Shown one piece after another: positions 28,469 to 41,917 of a stretch of DNA of 64,000 nt; the first letter of the stretch is position 1; every line of letters begins with the position of its first letter. The notes beneath the pieces are model-generated. The model had not been told where the DNA came from, did not search any database, and worked only from the letters and a program-made list of their open reading frames with translations. Source of the DNA: Thioclava marina (GTDB lineage: Bacteria; Pseudomonadota; Alphaproteobacteria; Rhodobacterales; Rhodobacteraceae); assembly GCF_002020135.1 (NCBI RefSeq), contig NZ_MPZS01000001.1, positions 1,860,001 to 1,924,000 on the forward strand, written 5' to 3'. Made by a program: the position numbers and the translations under genes.

Positions 28469-29631
28469 TGCCCTTCCTGACGAACCGCATCCGCGCGGAA
28501 TTTCTCGATATGTGCGAGCGGATTTCGCACGGGTCCCTGACCCTGCGCCTTCCCGACGGCACGCGGCGCCATTTCGGACGTGGCCAGCCGCAGGCCGAGA
28601 TGGAGATCCGCGACTGGCAGGCGGTGGTGATGATGGCCTCGCGCGGCGATGTCGGCCTGGGCGAGGCCTATATTGCGGGTCTCTGGGAGACGCCCTCGAT
28701 CGAAGCGCTTCTGAGCGTTGCGCTCAAGAACCTCGAACTGGTCGACAGCTACGCCTATGCGGGCTTCTGGTCGAACCTGAAATTCCGGATCATCGACCGG
28801 TTGATGCGGGCGAATTCTCTGCGTGGCGCCTCGCGCAATATCCGTGCGCATTACGATGTCGGCAACGAGTTCTACCAGATCTGGCTTGATGAGGGGATGA
28901 GCTATTCCTCTGCGCTTTTCGCCCCGGGCGATCGCGATCTTCACCGGGCGCAGAACCGCAAGCTCGACCGGATTCTCGATAGTCTGGGCGATGGCGAGCG
29001 GGTGCTGGAGATCGGCTGCGGCTGGGGCCATTTTGCCGAGCGCGCGGCCGAGCAGGGGCGCCACGTCACGGGCATCACCATCTCGCCCAGCCAGAAAGGT
29101 TACGCCGATGCGCGGCTCGACGGGCGGGCGGAAATCCGGCTTCAGGATTACCGCAAGACCCCCGGCACATTCGATCACATCGTGTCGATCGAAATGATCG
29201 AGGCCGTGGGCGAGCGCTATTGGCCAACCTACTTCGCCACGCTCAAGGAGCGCCTGAGCGAGGGTGGATCTGCGATGATTCAGGCCATAACAGTTTCTGA
29301 TTCCTACTTCCCGACCTATCGCAAGACGTCGGACTTCATCCGCCAATATACGTTCCCCGGCGGGATGCTTCTGTCGGACGGCGTGATCCGCGATCAGGCG
29401 GCGAAGGCGGGGCTTGCGGTCAAGGAAAGCTTCGCCTTCGGTCAGGATTACGCAGAGACCTGCCGACAATGGGCAACCCGGTTGAAAGAGCGCAGCGCGC
29501 GCGCCGCCCAGCTTGGCTTCGGGCCGGAGTTTCTGCGCAACTGGCAGTATTACCTCGAGGCCTGCGCGGCCGCCTTCGCGGTCGGTCATACCAACGTGGT
29601 GCAGGTCCAGCTGGCACATGTGAGGGCTTGA
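28465..29631 (+). CDS. Cyclopropane-fatty-acid synthase-family SAM methyltransferase
   Basis: 388 residues from an ATG with GAGGAG upstream. Motifs are HYDVGNEFYQIWLDEGMSYS (about 129-148), the SAM site VLEIGCGWGHFAERA (about 180-194), GITISPSQKGYA and SIEMIEAVGERYW (Glu246). It transfers a methylene or methyl group from SAM to a lipid double bond. Of the residues that bind bicarbonate in E. coli Cfa, Glu is kept, but Cys is Ser149 and His is Gln273. That suggests the product could be a methylated rather than a cyclopropane chain, as in UfaM. The protein is translationally coupled to the DUF1365 gene. Confidence 0.92.
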   Translation: MMPFLTNRIRAEFLDMCERISHGSLTLRLPDGTRRHFGRGQPQAEMEIRDWQAVVMMASRGDVGLGEAYIAGLWETPSIEALLSVALKNLELVDSYAYAGFWSNLKFRIIDRLMRANSLRGASRNIRAHYDVGNEFYQIWLDEGMSYSSALFAPGDRDLHRAQNRKLDRILDSLGDGERVLEIGCGWGHFAERAAEQGRHVTGITISPSQKGYADARLDGRAEIRLQDYRKTPGTFDHIVSIEMIEAVGERYWPTYFATLKERLSEGGSAMIQAITVSDSYFPTYRKTSDFIRQYTFPGGMLLSDGVIRDQAAKAGLAVKESFAFGQDYAETCRQWATRLKERSARAAQLGFGPEFLRNWQYYLEACAAAFAVGHTNVVQVQLAHVRA

Positions 29632-29632
29632 G

Positions 29633-30199
29633 ATGTTGACCAAGATCCTTCTGGCTTTGGCGATCCTCATTTTGGCGGCGATCCTGATCCGTCACCTCTT
29701 CTTCGCCTTCCCCGCGCAGACCAGCGCGGACTATGCCGCCGAGACCCCGGAATTCGACATTCGCCGCGCTTTCGAGGGGCCCGTTGAGGCGCATGGGATG
29801 ATCTACGGCCCGACCGGCCGCATCACGTCGCGGTTTCGGGCGATCATGCGGGGCAGCTTCACCAATGAAGGCGGCGTGATCGAGGAAGAATTCGACTATG
29901 CCTCGGGCCGCCGCCAAACCCGCGCCTGGAACATCCAGTTCGGGCCCGATGGCGAGATCAGCTCCACCGCCGCCGATATTGAGGGCACCGCAGAGATGGA
30001 GCAGATGGGCAACGCCCTGCGGATGCGCTACCGGCTGCGCCTGCCGGAAGATGCGGGCGGGCATGTGCTCGACGTGACAGACTGGATCTACCTGATGCCG
30101 GACGGGACGATGCTGAACCGCTCGCAGATGCGCAAATTCGGGGTCAAGGTAGCAGAGCTTTTCGCGGTCATGCGCCCGATGGTCGAACCGGCCGAGTGA
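29633..30199 (+). CDS. DUF3833 protein, membrane-anchored
   Basis: 188 residues with one N-terminal hydrophobic helix (about 4-26), so probably an inner-membrane anchor with the rest in the periplasm. DUF3833 hallmarks are YGPTGRITSRFRAIM, EEFDYASGRRQTRAW, IEGTAEMEQMGNALRMRY and DWIYLMPDGTMLNRSQMRKF. Function unknown; homologues in gamma- and alphaproteobacteria sit at the end of amine-oxidase / DUF1365 / Cfa operons. The ATG is one base after the preceding stop, and the gene ends directly against the mtgA stop. Confidence 0.88.
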   Translation: MLTKILLALAILILAAILIRHLFFAFPAQTSADYAAETPEFDIRRAFEGPVEAHGMIYGPTGRITSRFRAIMRGSFTNEGGVIEEEFDYASGRRQTRAWNIQFGPDGEISSTAADIEGTAEMEQMGNALRMRYRLRLPEDAGGHVLDVTDWIYLMPDGTMLNRSQMRKFGVKVAELFAVMRPMVEPAE

Positions 30200-30943
30200 T
30201 CACTCGAAACAGCTTGCGCGACCGTCATTCTTGATCGTCGCGGCCCCATCCATGATCGACTGCGCCCGCCGCGCGAGGAATTTCGTAGGCTTCGCGGCGG
30301 AGCGATCCTTCGGATCGGGGAGCACGGCGGCGATCAGGGCGGACTGATACGGGCTGAGCTTGTCGGGCGAGGTGCGGAAATAGCGGAAGGCGGCCGCATC
30401 GACCCCGAAGGCGCCCTCGTCGAACTCGGCGACGTTCAGATAAATCTCGAGGATGCGGCGCTTGCCCCAGATCGCCTCGACGAAGGGGGTCAGAACCGCT
30501 TCCATCGCCTTGCGCGGCCAGCTGCGTCCTTGCCAGAGAAAGACGTTCTTGACCGTTTGCTGGGTGATCGTCGAAGCGCCGCGATTGCCGCCCTCGTCGA
30601 GGGCCTCGCGGATCGCGCGCATGTCGAAGCCCCAGTGATTGCAGAAATTCGCATCCTCCGCGGCCACGACAGACCGCGCGAGCACCGGTGAGATCTCCTC
30701 GAGGGCGACCCATTGCTGATCCACTGCACCAAGGCGCTGGCGTTCGCTCCACATCGTCCAGGTGGTCGGCGGGTTCACGAATTTGAACGTCACGATCAGC
30801 GCCAGAAGCACCGCGACGAAAACGAGTGCGCCCCGACCAAGCCATTTCAACGCCACCCGAAACGGGGCGCCTGCCGCTTGGCTGAGGCCGGAACGGGCCT
30901 TGCGCTTGCCCGAGGTTCTGCTCGTTTTCTTCTTCGTCGCCAT
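30200..30943 (-). CDS. mtgA: Monofunctional peptidoglycan transglycosylase
   Basis: 247 residues. A basic N-terminal tail and one transmembrane helix (about 38-58) are followed by the GT51 domain: SRSVVAAEDANFCNHWGFD-type motif (first catalytic Glu), GGNRGASTITQQTVKNVFLW, RKAMEAVLTPFVEAIWGKRRILEIYLN and NVAEFDEGAFGVDAAAFRYF. It polymerises lipid II at the outer face of the inner membrane and has no transpeptidase domain. The ATG (MATKKK) is preferred over one five codons earlier; neither has a strong ribosome-binding site. Confidence 0.95.
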   Translation of the reverse strand: MATKKKTSRTSGKRKARSGLSQAAGAPFRVALKWLGRGALVFVAVLLALIVTFKFVNPPTTWTMWSERQRLGAVDQQWVALEEISPVLARSVVAAEDANFCNHWGFDMRAIREALDEGGNRGASTITQQTVKNVFLWQGRSWPRKAMEAVLTPFVEAIWGKRRILEIYLNVAEFDEGAFGVDAAAFRYFRTSPDKLSPYQSALIAAVLPDPKDRSAAKPTKFLARRAQSIMDGAATIKNDGRASCFE

Positions 30944-30974
30944 GCGCCCATAAGTCATGGGGAGGCGGGACCGG

Positions 30975-31901
30975 TCAAGCCGCCAGAAGTGCGATTTCCG
31001 GTCCGCGCGCGACCTGTCGCGCAGTTACCATGGTCTCGATCGGCCGGGTGCTGCGGCGGGCCCAGGCGGCGCGGATTTCGGCACTGATCCGGCGGTCTTC
31101 TTCAAGGATCATGTTGCCGGGAAAGAGGCTCTCGCTGGGCGCCCCTTCGGCGATGAGAATGTGATGCGCATCGAGGAGAACATGAACATAGTGCAGATGC
31201 GCCATCTCGGTCAGGCGCACAGATTGTCCGTCAACCAGATGCTTTGCAGCGACCAGAACCTCGTCGGAGCCGCAGGCAAGCTCGGCGCGCCAGCCGCTTA
31301 CCAGCATCCGGTGCTGTTGCGACACCAGAAGCGGGCGCGAATTGCCCAGCGAACCGGTTTCGAACCGGACCGGCGCGTAGCTTCCATAACCGCGCACCTG
31401 TCGCCCGCCCGTCCAGAGGATGGGCTGCGGTCCCGCGTCGCGTGTCATCACCAGATCGCCGATGCGCAGCCATTCGACGGGTTTCTCCCCCTCGGGCGTG
31501 GCGATCATCGTGCCGGCGGTAAAGCACTCCGGGCCGAGATCACCCACCGCCATTTGCGTGCTCTGGGTGACATAGGTCGAGCTGATGAAGGTGGAATTGT
31601 GCAGGATCGAGCCATCGATCGGGGTAAAGACCGCCCTGCCGTCTTGAAGATAGAAGGTGGTGCCGGTGATCGAGTATTCGACGCCATTGGGTTTGGCGAG
31701 CGTGATCGTATCGCCTTCCCAGACCGCCGTGACCCGAACGCCATCGACCATGTCATAGCGGCCACCGCCGCCGGTCGTGGGGGTGACCCAGCCGTCATTG
31801 TTTCGATCGTTGATCGAGAGCGTCGCAGGCGACACAGCCGTACCCAGAGGAGGCGGATTCCCCGGATCAAGCGTGTAAAACTGATCGTAATAGATTGCCA
31901 T
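30975..31901 (-). CDS. Hint-domain protein
   Basis: 308 residues. The first 125 residues are low in charge and beta-rich (YYDQFYTLDPGNPPP, with a Gly-rich loop). The Hint (hedgehog/intein) domain begins at Cys126 (ECFTAGTMIATPEGEKPVEW, then LRIGDLVMTRD) and runs to about 265 (HVLLDAHHILIAEG). Such proteins are common in Rhodobacterales, where the Hint module ends a secreted or surface protein and may self-cleave. The canonical C-terminal Asn of inteins is not seen, so splicing is unlikely; cleavage at Cys126 is possible. There is no signal peptide, as in type I-secreted relatives. Confidence 0.8.
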   Translation of the reverse strand: MAIYYDQFYTLDPGNPPPLGTAVSPATLSINDRNNDGWVTPTTGGGGRYDMVDGVRVTAVWEGDTITLAKPNGVEYSITGTTFYLQDGRAVFTPIDGSILHNSTFISSTYVTQSTQMAVGDLGPECFTAGTMIATPEGEKPVEWLRIGDLVMTRDAGPQPILWTGGRQVRGYGSYAPVRFETGSLGNSRPLLVSQQHRMLVSGWRAELACGSDEVLVAAKHLVDGQSVRLTEMAHLHYVHVLLDAHHILIAEGAPSESLFPGNMILEEDRRISAEIRAAWARRSTRPIETMVTARQVARGPEIALLAA

Positions 31902-32039
31902 TAGCGCTGCTCGATGGCGATTTTCGCCGTTTGATTGTTTCCAATCTAACGACAGAATGTGGCGCAAATGGGGCGCGTGTCCGCGCGCTATCTAGTGTTT
32001 ACGTAGGTTTGCATTAGGTTTTGCAGGGGTTCTGGGCTC

Positions 32040-32615
32040 TCAGAGCGCCGAGGGACCGACCATCCGGGCCAGCGACCCGGTCGCCCCTTCCGCGATCTCT
32101 TCGCCGGTAAAGGCCGTTGTGCCGCCCGTCTTGAGAGCGGTTTCGAGGCGTTGGTGAAAGTCTTCGGGCACGGGGATCTTGAGGACGCGACCCGTCGCGT
32201 GGCCCAGCGTCTGCATGCGCTCCAGCATATCGGCCGCCGTGCCTTTGCGCAGCAGCACGAACACCGCAGACCCGCCCAGCGGCAGGCTTTGACCGGCATC
32301 GCGCAGGAATTCGTCATTGATCCCGAGATCGGTCGCGTGACCGGCGACTGCGCCCGCTCCCGCCCCGATCGCGGCGCCCACCACCGGCGACATGAAGACG
32401 AGCCCGATCAGCCCGCCCCACACCGCGCCGCCAATTGCGCCCAGGGCGGTTGTATTCGTGTCCTGATGCAGGCGGACCTCGCCGTTTTCCTCGCGCGTCA
32501 CGACGACGATATCCTCGGCATCGAAGAAGCCCTCCTTGCGCAGCGCCTCCAGTTCCTCGCGCATCGCGAAACCGGCGGCTTCCGTTTCATGGGCCATGAC
32601 GAGCAGTTCGGACAT
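32040..32615 (-). CDS. DUF1269 membrane protein
   Basis: 191 residues from an ATG with GGAGG ten bases upstream; an extra 17 codons are not supported. A soluble N-terminal part (VMAHETEAAGFAMREELEAL, DIVVVTREENGEV) precedes a glycine-rich membrane segment (GGAVWGGLIGLVFMSPVVGA, then AIGAGAGAVAGHATDLG) and a C-terminal soluble part. This is the DUF1269 arrangement; function unknown. The following 30 bases before the gltB stop are free of hairpins. Confidence 0.85.
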   Translation of the reverse strand: MSELLVMAHETEAAGFAMREELEALRKEGFFDAEDIVVVTREENGEVRLHQDTNTTALGAIGGAVWGGLIGLVFMSPVVGAAIGAGAGAVAGHATDLGINDEFLRDAGQSLPLGGSAVFVLLRKGTAADMLERMQTLGHATGRVLKIPVPEDFHQRLETALKTGGTTAFTGEEIAEGATGSLARMVGPSAL

Positions 32616-32690
32616 CGTTACCTCCAGACAAAGCAAAGGGGCGAGACTTGCGCCTCGCCCCCTCAACGTATGCTGTCCGGGAAGGTTCCC

Positions 32691-37225
<4,535 letters not shown>

Positions 37226-37229
<4 letters not shown>

Positions 37230-37984
37230 CTCAGTGCCTCCTTGGAGAATGAGCGGGAATTGGGGGCGAGCCCGATGCGCAACGGCGCCGGAACGGTCGC
37301 CTCGGTCATCATCAGGTCGCAGTCATATTCGGGAACTTCGGTCGAGAAACCGGGATCCCCGGGAAAGTCGAAGCGCACGGGGCTGTCGTCATATTCGACG
37401 ACATCGCCCTGCGCGTTCTCGAACCGCTCGGCGCCGCTGAGAAACAGACGGTGCTTGCGGCTGACATATTGCGTGCCGGTCCGGTGCGAGAGAAGCGCGC
37501 CGGTTTCATCGTCTTCGCGCAGATCGAAGGTGATCGTCTCGAGCGGCACGTCGTCGATCGTGACCGACTGGCCGGTCAGCGTATCGGTGCCGCGATAACG
37601 CTGGAGACCGCGGAAATTGCTGCGCGTGACGAAATCGTAATCGTCCTCGCCATCCGAGAGCAGCGCCGAGAAGGACGGCGCGTCCTTCGACGCACCCGGA
37701 TCGAAAAGCTCGATCTCGCCGGTATCGGTCGAGATGCTTTCAATCCAGCGCGTCTCGGCATCGATATGGCTGATGTAATAGACGCCCTCGCCATCGGCAT
37801 AGGCCGACCATTGATCGCCCGCCGGATCGCCCGCGCAGGTGTAGTAGTTGGCAACTTGGCAATTGCGCATCTGCACGGTCATGTAGATCTCGCAGCCCTT
37901 CGGCGGGGCGAAATTCGCGGCATGGGCCGAGAGGGCGCTGAAGAGCACCCCGCCGATCGCCAAGCCGAGAGAGTTCGACCGCAT
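37226..37984 (-). CDS. Exported protein of unknown function between gltD and gltB
   Basis: 252 residues. A signal peptide occupies 1-23 (LAIGGVLFSALSAHA), so the mature protein is periplasmic. It has four cysteines (31, 42, 50 and near 220), which could form two disulfides, a high Asp/Glu content and no transmembrane helix or known catalytic motif. I recognise no family with confidence. It starts 36 bases after gltD and its stop overlaps the gltB start, so it is transcribed and translated with the glutamate synthase subunits. E. coli has an unrelated periplasmic GltF after gltBD. A role in nitrogen metabolism is only inference. Confidence 0.85.
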
Positions 37985-38020
37985 TGCCAGTTCATCCTTT
38001 CGCGAAAGCGCGGGGGCGGA

Positions 38021-39454
38021 TCACTCCGCCGCGACCGCCGCCTGGTTCTCGAGATAGCGCAGGATCGCATCGCCCGCCTCGCGACCGTCGCGGATCGCCC
38101 AGACGACGAGGCTCGCACCGCGCACGATATCGCCCACCGCATAGACGCCGGGGATCGAGGTTGCATGGGTGCCGAAGGATGCTTTCACCGTGCCCCAGCG
38201 GGTCGTTTCGAGATCCTTGCTCTCCCACTGGTTCGCGAGATCCTCGGGCTCGAAGCCGAGCGCCTTGATCACCAGATCGGCCTCTTCCTCGTACAGACCG
38301 CCCTCGATCTTCTCAGGGCTTTGACGGCCCGAGGCATCCGGCGCGCCGAGGCGCATCTTCTGCACCGTCACCGAAGAGACGGGATTGCCCGAGAAACCGG
38401 CCGGAGCCGCGAGCCAGACGAATTCCACGCCCTCTTCCTCGGCATTCTGCACTTCGCGCTGCGAGCCCGGCATGTTGGCACGGTCGCGGCGGTAGAGACA
38501 TTTCACGCTCGTCGCGCCCTGGCGGATCGCGGTGCGCACGCAGTCCATCGCGGTGTCGCCGCCGCCGATCACGACGACGCGCTTACCTTCGGCATTCAGC
38601 GTGCCATCCTCGAATTCGGGAACCTCATCGCCGAAGCTGAGCTTGTTCGACACAGTCAGGTAATCGATCGCGCGCACGATGCCCGCCGCGTCCGAGCCCG
38701 GATCGGTCAGCTCGCGCGTCTTGTAGACGCCGGTCGCGATGAGCACCGCGTCATGCTTGCCGCGGATCGCGTCGAAGGAGATATCGGTGCCGACATTGCA
38801 GTTCAGCACGAACTCGACGCCGCCATCTTCGAGCTGCTTCACGCGCTGCATGACGATGTCTTTTTCCAGCTTGAAGCCGGGGATGCCATAGGTCAGCAGC
38901 CCGCCCGCGCGGTCATAGCGGTCATAGACCGTGACCTGCACGCCCGCGCGGCGCAGCACGTCGGCCGCCGCGAGGCCGCCGGGGCCGGCGCCGATGATGC
39001 CGACGCTTTCGGCACGCTCGGTGGCGGGCTTGATCGGCTTGACCCAGCCCATGTCCCAGGCCGTGTCGGTGATGTATTTCTCGACCGCGCCGATGGTGAC
39101 GGTGCCGTGGCCCGACTGCTCGATCACGCAATTGCCTTCGCACAGGCGGTCCTGCGGGCAGATGCGGCCGCAGATCTCGGGGAAGGTGTTGGTGGCCTGG
39201 CTGATCTCGTAGGCCTCTTGCAGACGGCCCTCGGCGGTCAGACGCAGCCAGTCGGGGATGTTGTTATGCAGCGGGCAATGCGTGTGGCAGTAGGGCACGC
39301 CGCACTGGCTGCACCGGCTCGCCTGCTCCTTCGCCTTTTCATCGGCAAACTCGCGATAGATCTCATTGAAGTCATGGGAGCGGACATCCGCATCGCGCTT
39401 TTGAGGCATCTCCTTCGCCGTGTGGACGAACTTGAGCATCGGTTGCTTGGCCAT
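38021..39454 (-). CDS. gltD: Glutamate synthase (NADPH) small subunit
   Basis: 477 residues. The N-terminal domain has the 4Fe-4S cysteines in SRCSQCGVPYCHTHCPLHNN and CGRICPQDRLCEGNC. It is followed by the FAD motif GIIGAGPGGLAAADVL, the NADPH motif VVIGGGDTAMDCVRTAI and the C-terminal GVYAVGDIVRGASLVVWAI. It delivers NADPH electrons to GltB. GGGAGG precedes the ATG. Here gltD comes first, then an exported protein, then gltB. Confidence 0.98.
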   Translation of the reverse strand: MAKQPMLKFVHTAKEMPQKRDADVRSHDFNEIYREFADEKAKEQASRCSQCGVPYCHTHCPLHNNIPDWLRLTAEGRLQEAYEISQATNTFPEICGRICPQDRLCEGNCVIEQSGHGTVTIGAVEKYITDTAWDMGWVKPIKPATERAESVGIIGAGPGGLAAADVLRRAGVQVTVYDRYDRAGGLLTYGIPGFKLEKDIVMQRVKQLEDGGVEFVLNCNVGTDISFDAIRGKHDAVLIATGVYKTRELTDPGSDAAGIVRAIDYLTVSNKLSFGDEVPEFEDGTLNAEGKRVVVIGGGDTAMDCVRTAIRQGATSVKCLYRRDRANMPGSQREVQNAEEEGVEFVWLAAPAGFSGNPVSSVTVQKMRLGAPDASGRQSPEKIEGGLYEEEADLVIKALGFEPEDLANQWESKDLETTRWGTVKASFGTHATSIPGVYAVGDIVRGASLVVWAIRDGREAGDAILRYLENQAAVAAE

Positions 39455-39673
39455 GTCGGCGCCTCCCTGGGTAAATCTTGGGTGCGCATTGCTACACCGC
39501 TTCGCGCGGCATTAAAAGTAAACTATGCTGACCTATTTGTAGGAAAAACGATGCCAAACGCGACGAATATGCGTCGACACCGTGAATTTTATGTCAGTGT
39601 CTGTTACCTAAACCTCGCGGGACCCTGAAAATCTTGAGGTTGCGAAGGTCGGAAATAGTGATTCGCGACGTAG

Positions 39674-40471
39674 TCAGCCTAGCACGCCGATGCCCGCAAG
39701 CGTCAGAAGAAGCCCGCCGAAGAGGATCCGGTAGATCGCGAAGATCGTGAAACGGTGCCCCTGAATGTATCCGAGCAGCCATTTCACCGCGATGAAGGCG
39801 GTGACGGTCGAGACCACGAAAGCGATCCCGAGGCCTGTCCAATCCTCCGATTGCGCGCTGCCCGAGGTGAATTGCTTGAGCAGCTCATAGCCGCTCGCTG
39901 CATACATCGTCGGGATGCCGACGAGAAAGGCGAACTCCGTCGCGGCGGCGCGGTTCGACGTGCCCAGCAGCATCGCCACGAAGATCGTGGTTGCCGAACG
40001 CGACGTACCCGGGAAGATCCCGGCGACGATCTGTGCGATGCCGACCGCAATCGCCACGCGCCAGAAGATCTCGGAGTTGTCCTCCTGCCGGTCGGCGACA
40101 CGTTCGGCAAAGAGCATCCAGAAACCGCCGATCACTAGCGCCCAGGCGACGGGCTGGATCGTGGTGGGCAGCTCGAACCCCATCTTTTTCACGATCAGGC
40201 CGAGAACGGCGGTGATCAGGAAGGCGACGGTCAGTTTCGCGAGGTAATCGCGGTTCTCCGGCTCACGCCAGTTGAACAACAGCTCCATCAGCCGCCGCCA
40301 GTAGATCAGCGTCACGGCAAGGATCGCCCCGGCCTGAATGACGATATTGTAGGTATCCGAGCGCGTGCCCAGCCAATGCTCGGCGAGGATCAGGTGCCCG
40401 GTGCTCGAAATGGGAAGGAACTCGGTGATCCCCTCGATCACACCGAGCAGCACATCGTTGAGATAAATCAC
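39674..40471 (-). CDS. uppP: Undecaprenyl-diphosphatase (BacA)
   Basis: 265 residues with about eight transmembrane segments. The two family motifs are visible: GVIEGITEFLPISSTGHLIL (about 10-29, with catalytic Glu/Ser residues) and FPGTSRSATTIFVAM (about 158-172). It recycles undecaprenyl-PP to undecaprenyl-P on the periplasmic side and gives bacitracin resistance. The start codon is GTG with AAGGCAAG upstream. The 219-base space to gltD is AT-richer than its surroundings and probably holds the gltD promoter. Confidence 0.96.
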   Translation of the reverse strand: MIYLNDVLLGVIEGITEFLPISSTGHLILAEHWLGTRSDTYNIVIQAGAILAVTLIYWRRLMELLFNWREPENRDYLAKLTVAFLITAVLGLIVKKMGFELPTTIQPVAWALVIGGFWMLFAERVADRQEDNSEIFWRVAIAVGIAQIVAGIFPGTSRSATTIFVAMLLGTSNRAAATEFAFLVGIPTMYAASGYELLKQFTSGSAQSEDWTGLGIAFVVSTVTAFIAVKWLLGYIQGHRFTIFAIYRILFGGLLLTLAGIGVLG

Positions 40472-40535
40472 GAAATCTTGCCTTGTTCAGATGCGCGACG
40501 CGCGCGGGACACTCGTATCAGACCCCGCGCAGGCC

Positions 40536-41522
40536 TCAGATCTTGCGCAGGTTCTTCGCCGATGCCTTGATTGCATCATACTGCCCGCCCGGACGGAAGC
40601 GCCACAGGTAGCCCGGCAGAATCGCGCCCATTGCGACTGGCTGGATGCCGAGATCGGCAAAGCTCTTCGCGCCTGCGGCGACGACATTGTCCGCTTGCAG
40701 GTTCTTCACCTGATCGCGCGTGAGGATGCGGTTGACCAGAAGCCCGCCGGTGACGGCCTGCACCAGATCGAACGCGCCACCCAGGATCGAGGCGATCCAG
40801 CGCGGCAGCGACAGCACGACGCGGCGACGGTTGATCACCTCGAGCATCTGCTTCATCAGGTCGTGGAAGGTTTCGACATCGGGCCCGCCAAGCTCGTAAA
40901 TGCCCGGGGCGACCTTGCCTTCAGCGCCCAGAACCGCCGCCTTGGCCACGTCATCGACGAAGACCGGCTGGAATTTCGTTGCTCCGCCAGTGATCGGCAG
41001 GACCGGGGTGAATCGCGCCATCGAGGCGAATTTGTTGAAGAACCCGTCTTCGTTGCCGAAGATGATCGAGGGGCGAAGGATCACCGCCTGCGGATAGGCT
41101 TCGAGGACGGCTTTCTCGCCGGCGGCCTTGGAACGCGCATATTCGCTCTCGCTATTGGCGTCGGCCCCGATTGCCGAGATCTGCACTAGCGACTTCACGC
41201 CCATTTCCGCAGCGATCTTGGCCACGCGGCCCGCGCCTTCGGTCTGCACCGGGCCGAACTTGTTCTTGCCCTCGTTCACGAGGATGCCCACGCAGTTGAT
41301 CACCGCATCGGCGCCCTGCATTGCGGCGCGCACGCTCGCGTCGTCGCGGATGTTGCACAGAACGGGTTCGACCTGTCCCACGGCGCCGTAAGGTTTGACG
41401 AAGAGCGCCTCATTCGGACGACGCACCGCGACCCGGATGCGCCAGCCATCCTTGGCCATGCGCCGCGCGATATAGCGCCCTACGAACCCCGAACCGCCAT
41501 AGATCGTGACCAGCTTGGACAT
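40536..41522 (-). CDS. NDUFA9-like atypical SDR (complex I NDUFA9 subunit family)
   Basis: 328 residues from an ATG giving [20 protein letters not shown], the GxxGxxG NAD(P) motif. The 139 extra codons of the open frame run across the tRNA-Leu and are not coding. [40 protein letters not shown] and [20 protein letters not shown] are typical of the NDUFA9 subunit / YbjT-like proteins of alphaproteobacteria. The bacterial role may be in complex I or quinone metabolism. AAGGAAAGG lies upstream. Confidence 0.88.
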   Translation of the reverse strand: MSKLVTIYGGSGFVGRYIARRMAKDGWRIRVAVRRPNEALFVKPYGAVGQVEPVLCNIRDDASVRAAMQGADAVINCVGILVNEGKNKFGPVQTEGAGRVAKIAAEMGVKSLVQISAIGADANSESEYARSKAAGEKAVLEAYPQAVILRPSIIFGNEDGFFNKFASMARFTPVLPITGGATKFQPVFVDDVAKAAVLGAEGKVAPGIYELGGPDVETFHDLMKQMLEVINRRRVVLSLPRWIASILGGAFDLVQAVTGGLLVNRILTRDQVKNLQADNVVAAGAKSFADLGIQPVAMGAILPGYLWRFRPGGQYDAIKASAKNLRKI

Positions 41523-41637
41523 GGGCAGAGGCCTTTCCTTGCGACAAATTTGTCCCTTGATTACCGCCAAGACCCCACAGGAACAAGGGTAAAGACCCGC
41601 AACCGGCGCGGGCGCGAAAATTTCCTGCCGATCCCCG

Positions 41638-41666
41638 TTGACAGTGCTCGCGGGCCTCTGTATCTC
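41638..41666 (+). promoter_or_regulatory. Sigma-70 promoter of tRNA-Leu
   Basis: TTGACA (41638-41643), a 17-base spacer and TATCTC (41661-41666), 16 bases before the tRNA. The -35 is perfect and the -10 has TAT-C, with optimum spacing. A GC-rich stretch follows, as in stringently controlled stable RNA promoters. Confidence 0.75.
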
Positions 41667-41682
41667 GCGCTCCACGACACCT

Positions 41683-41767
41683 GCCCAGGTGGCGGAATTG
41701 GTAGACGCGCACGGTTCAGGTCCGTGTGCCGCAAGGCGTGGAGGTTCGAGTCCTCTCCTGGGCACCA
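41683..41767 (+). tRNA. tRNA-Leu (anticodon CAG)
   Basis: 85 bases including encoded CCA. The acceptor stem GCCCAGG pairs with CCTGGGC, the anticodon arm is CACGG / TTCAGGT / CCGTG with anticodon CAG, a long variable arm follows (class II), and the T-arm has the TTCGAGT loop. It reads CUG, the main leucine codon in this genome. Confidence 0.97.
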
Positions 41768-41776
41768 AATACAGCC

Positions 41777-41818
41777 AAGAGCCCCGAGACCATCTGGTTT
41801 CTCGGGGCTCTTGCTTTT
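41777..41818 (+). terminator. Intrinsic terminator after tRNA-Leu
   Basis: A 13-bp perfect stem (41777-41789 with 41800-41812; arm AAGAGCCCCGAGA) around a 10-base loop, followed by TTGCTTTT. It ends the tRNA transcript. Confidence 0.9.
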
Positions 41819-41917
41819 CCGGGCATGGGAAATTCGGTCCGAATGACCAGGACTTCGCGCGGTTCACAATCGCGGAAAGATCCCCGAAATCTTTGAAATA
41901 AAAGCCTGTCGGCGCGA

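Noticed and set aside
39520-39610. CGACG-AATATG-CGTCG inverted repeat upstream of gltD as an operator
   Set aside because: The arms are only five bases and do not match a known regulator site; it is too weak to call.
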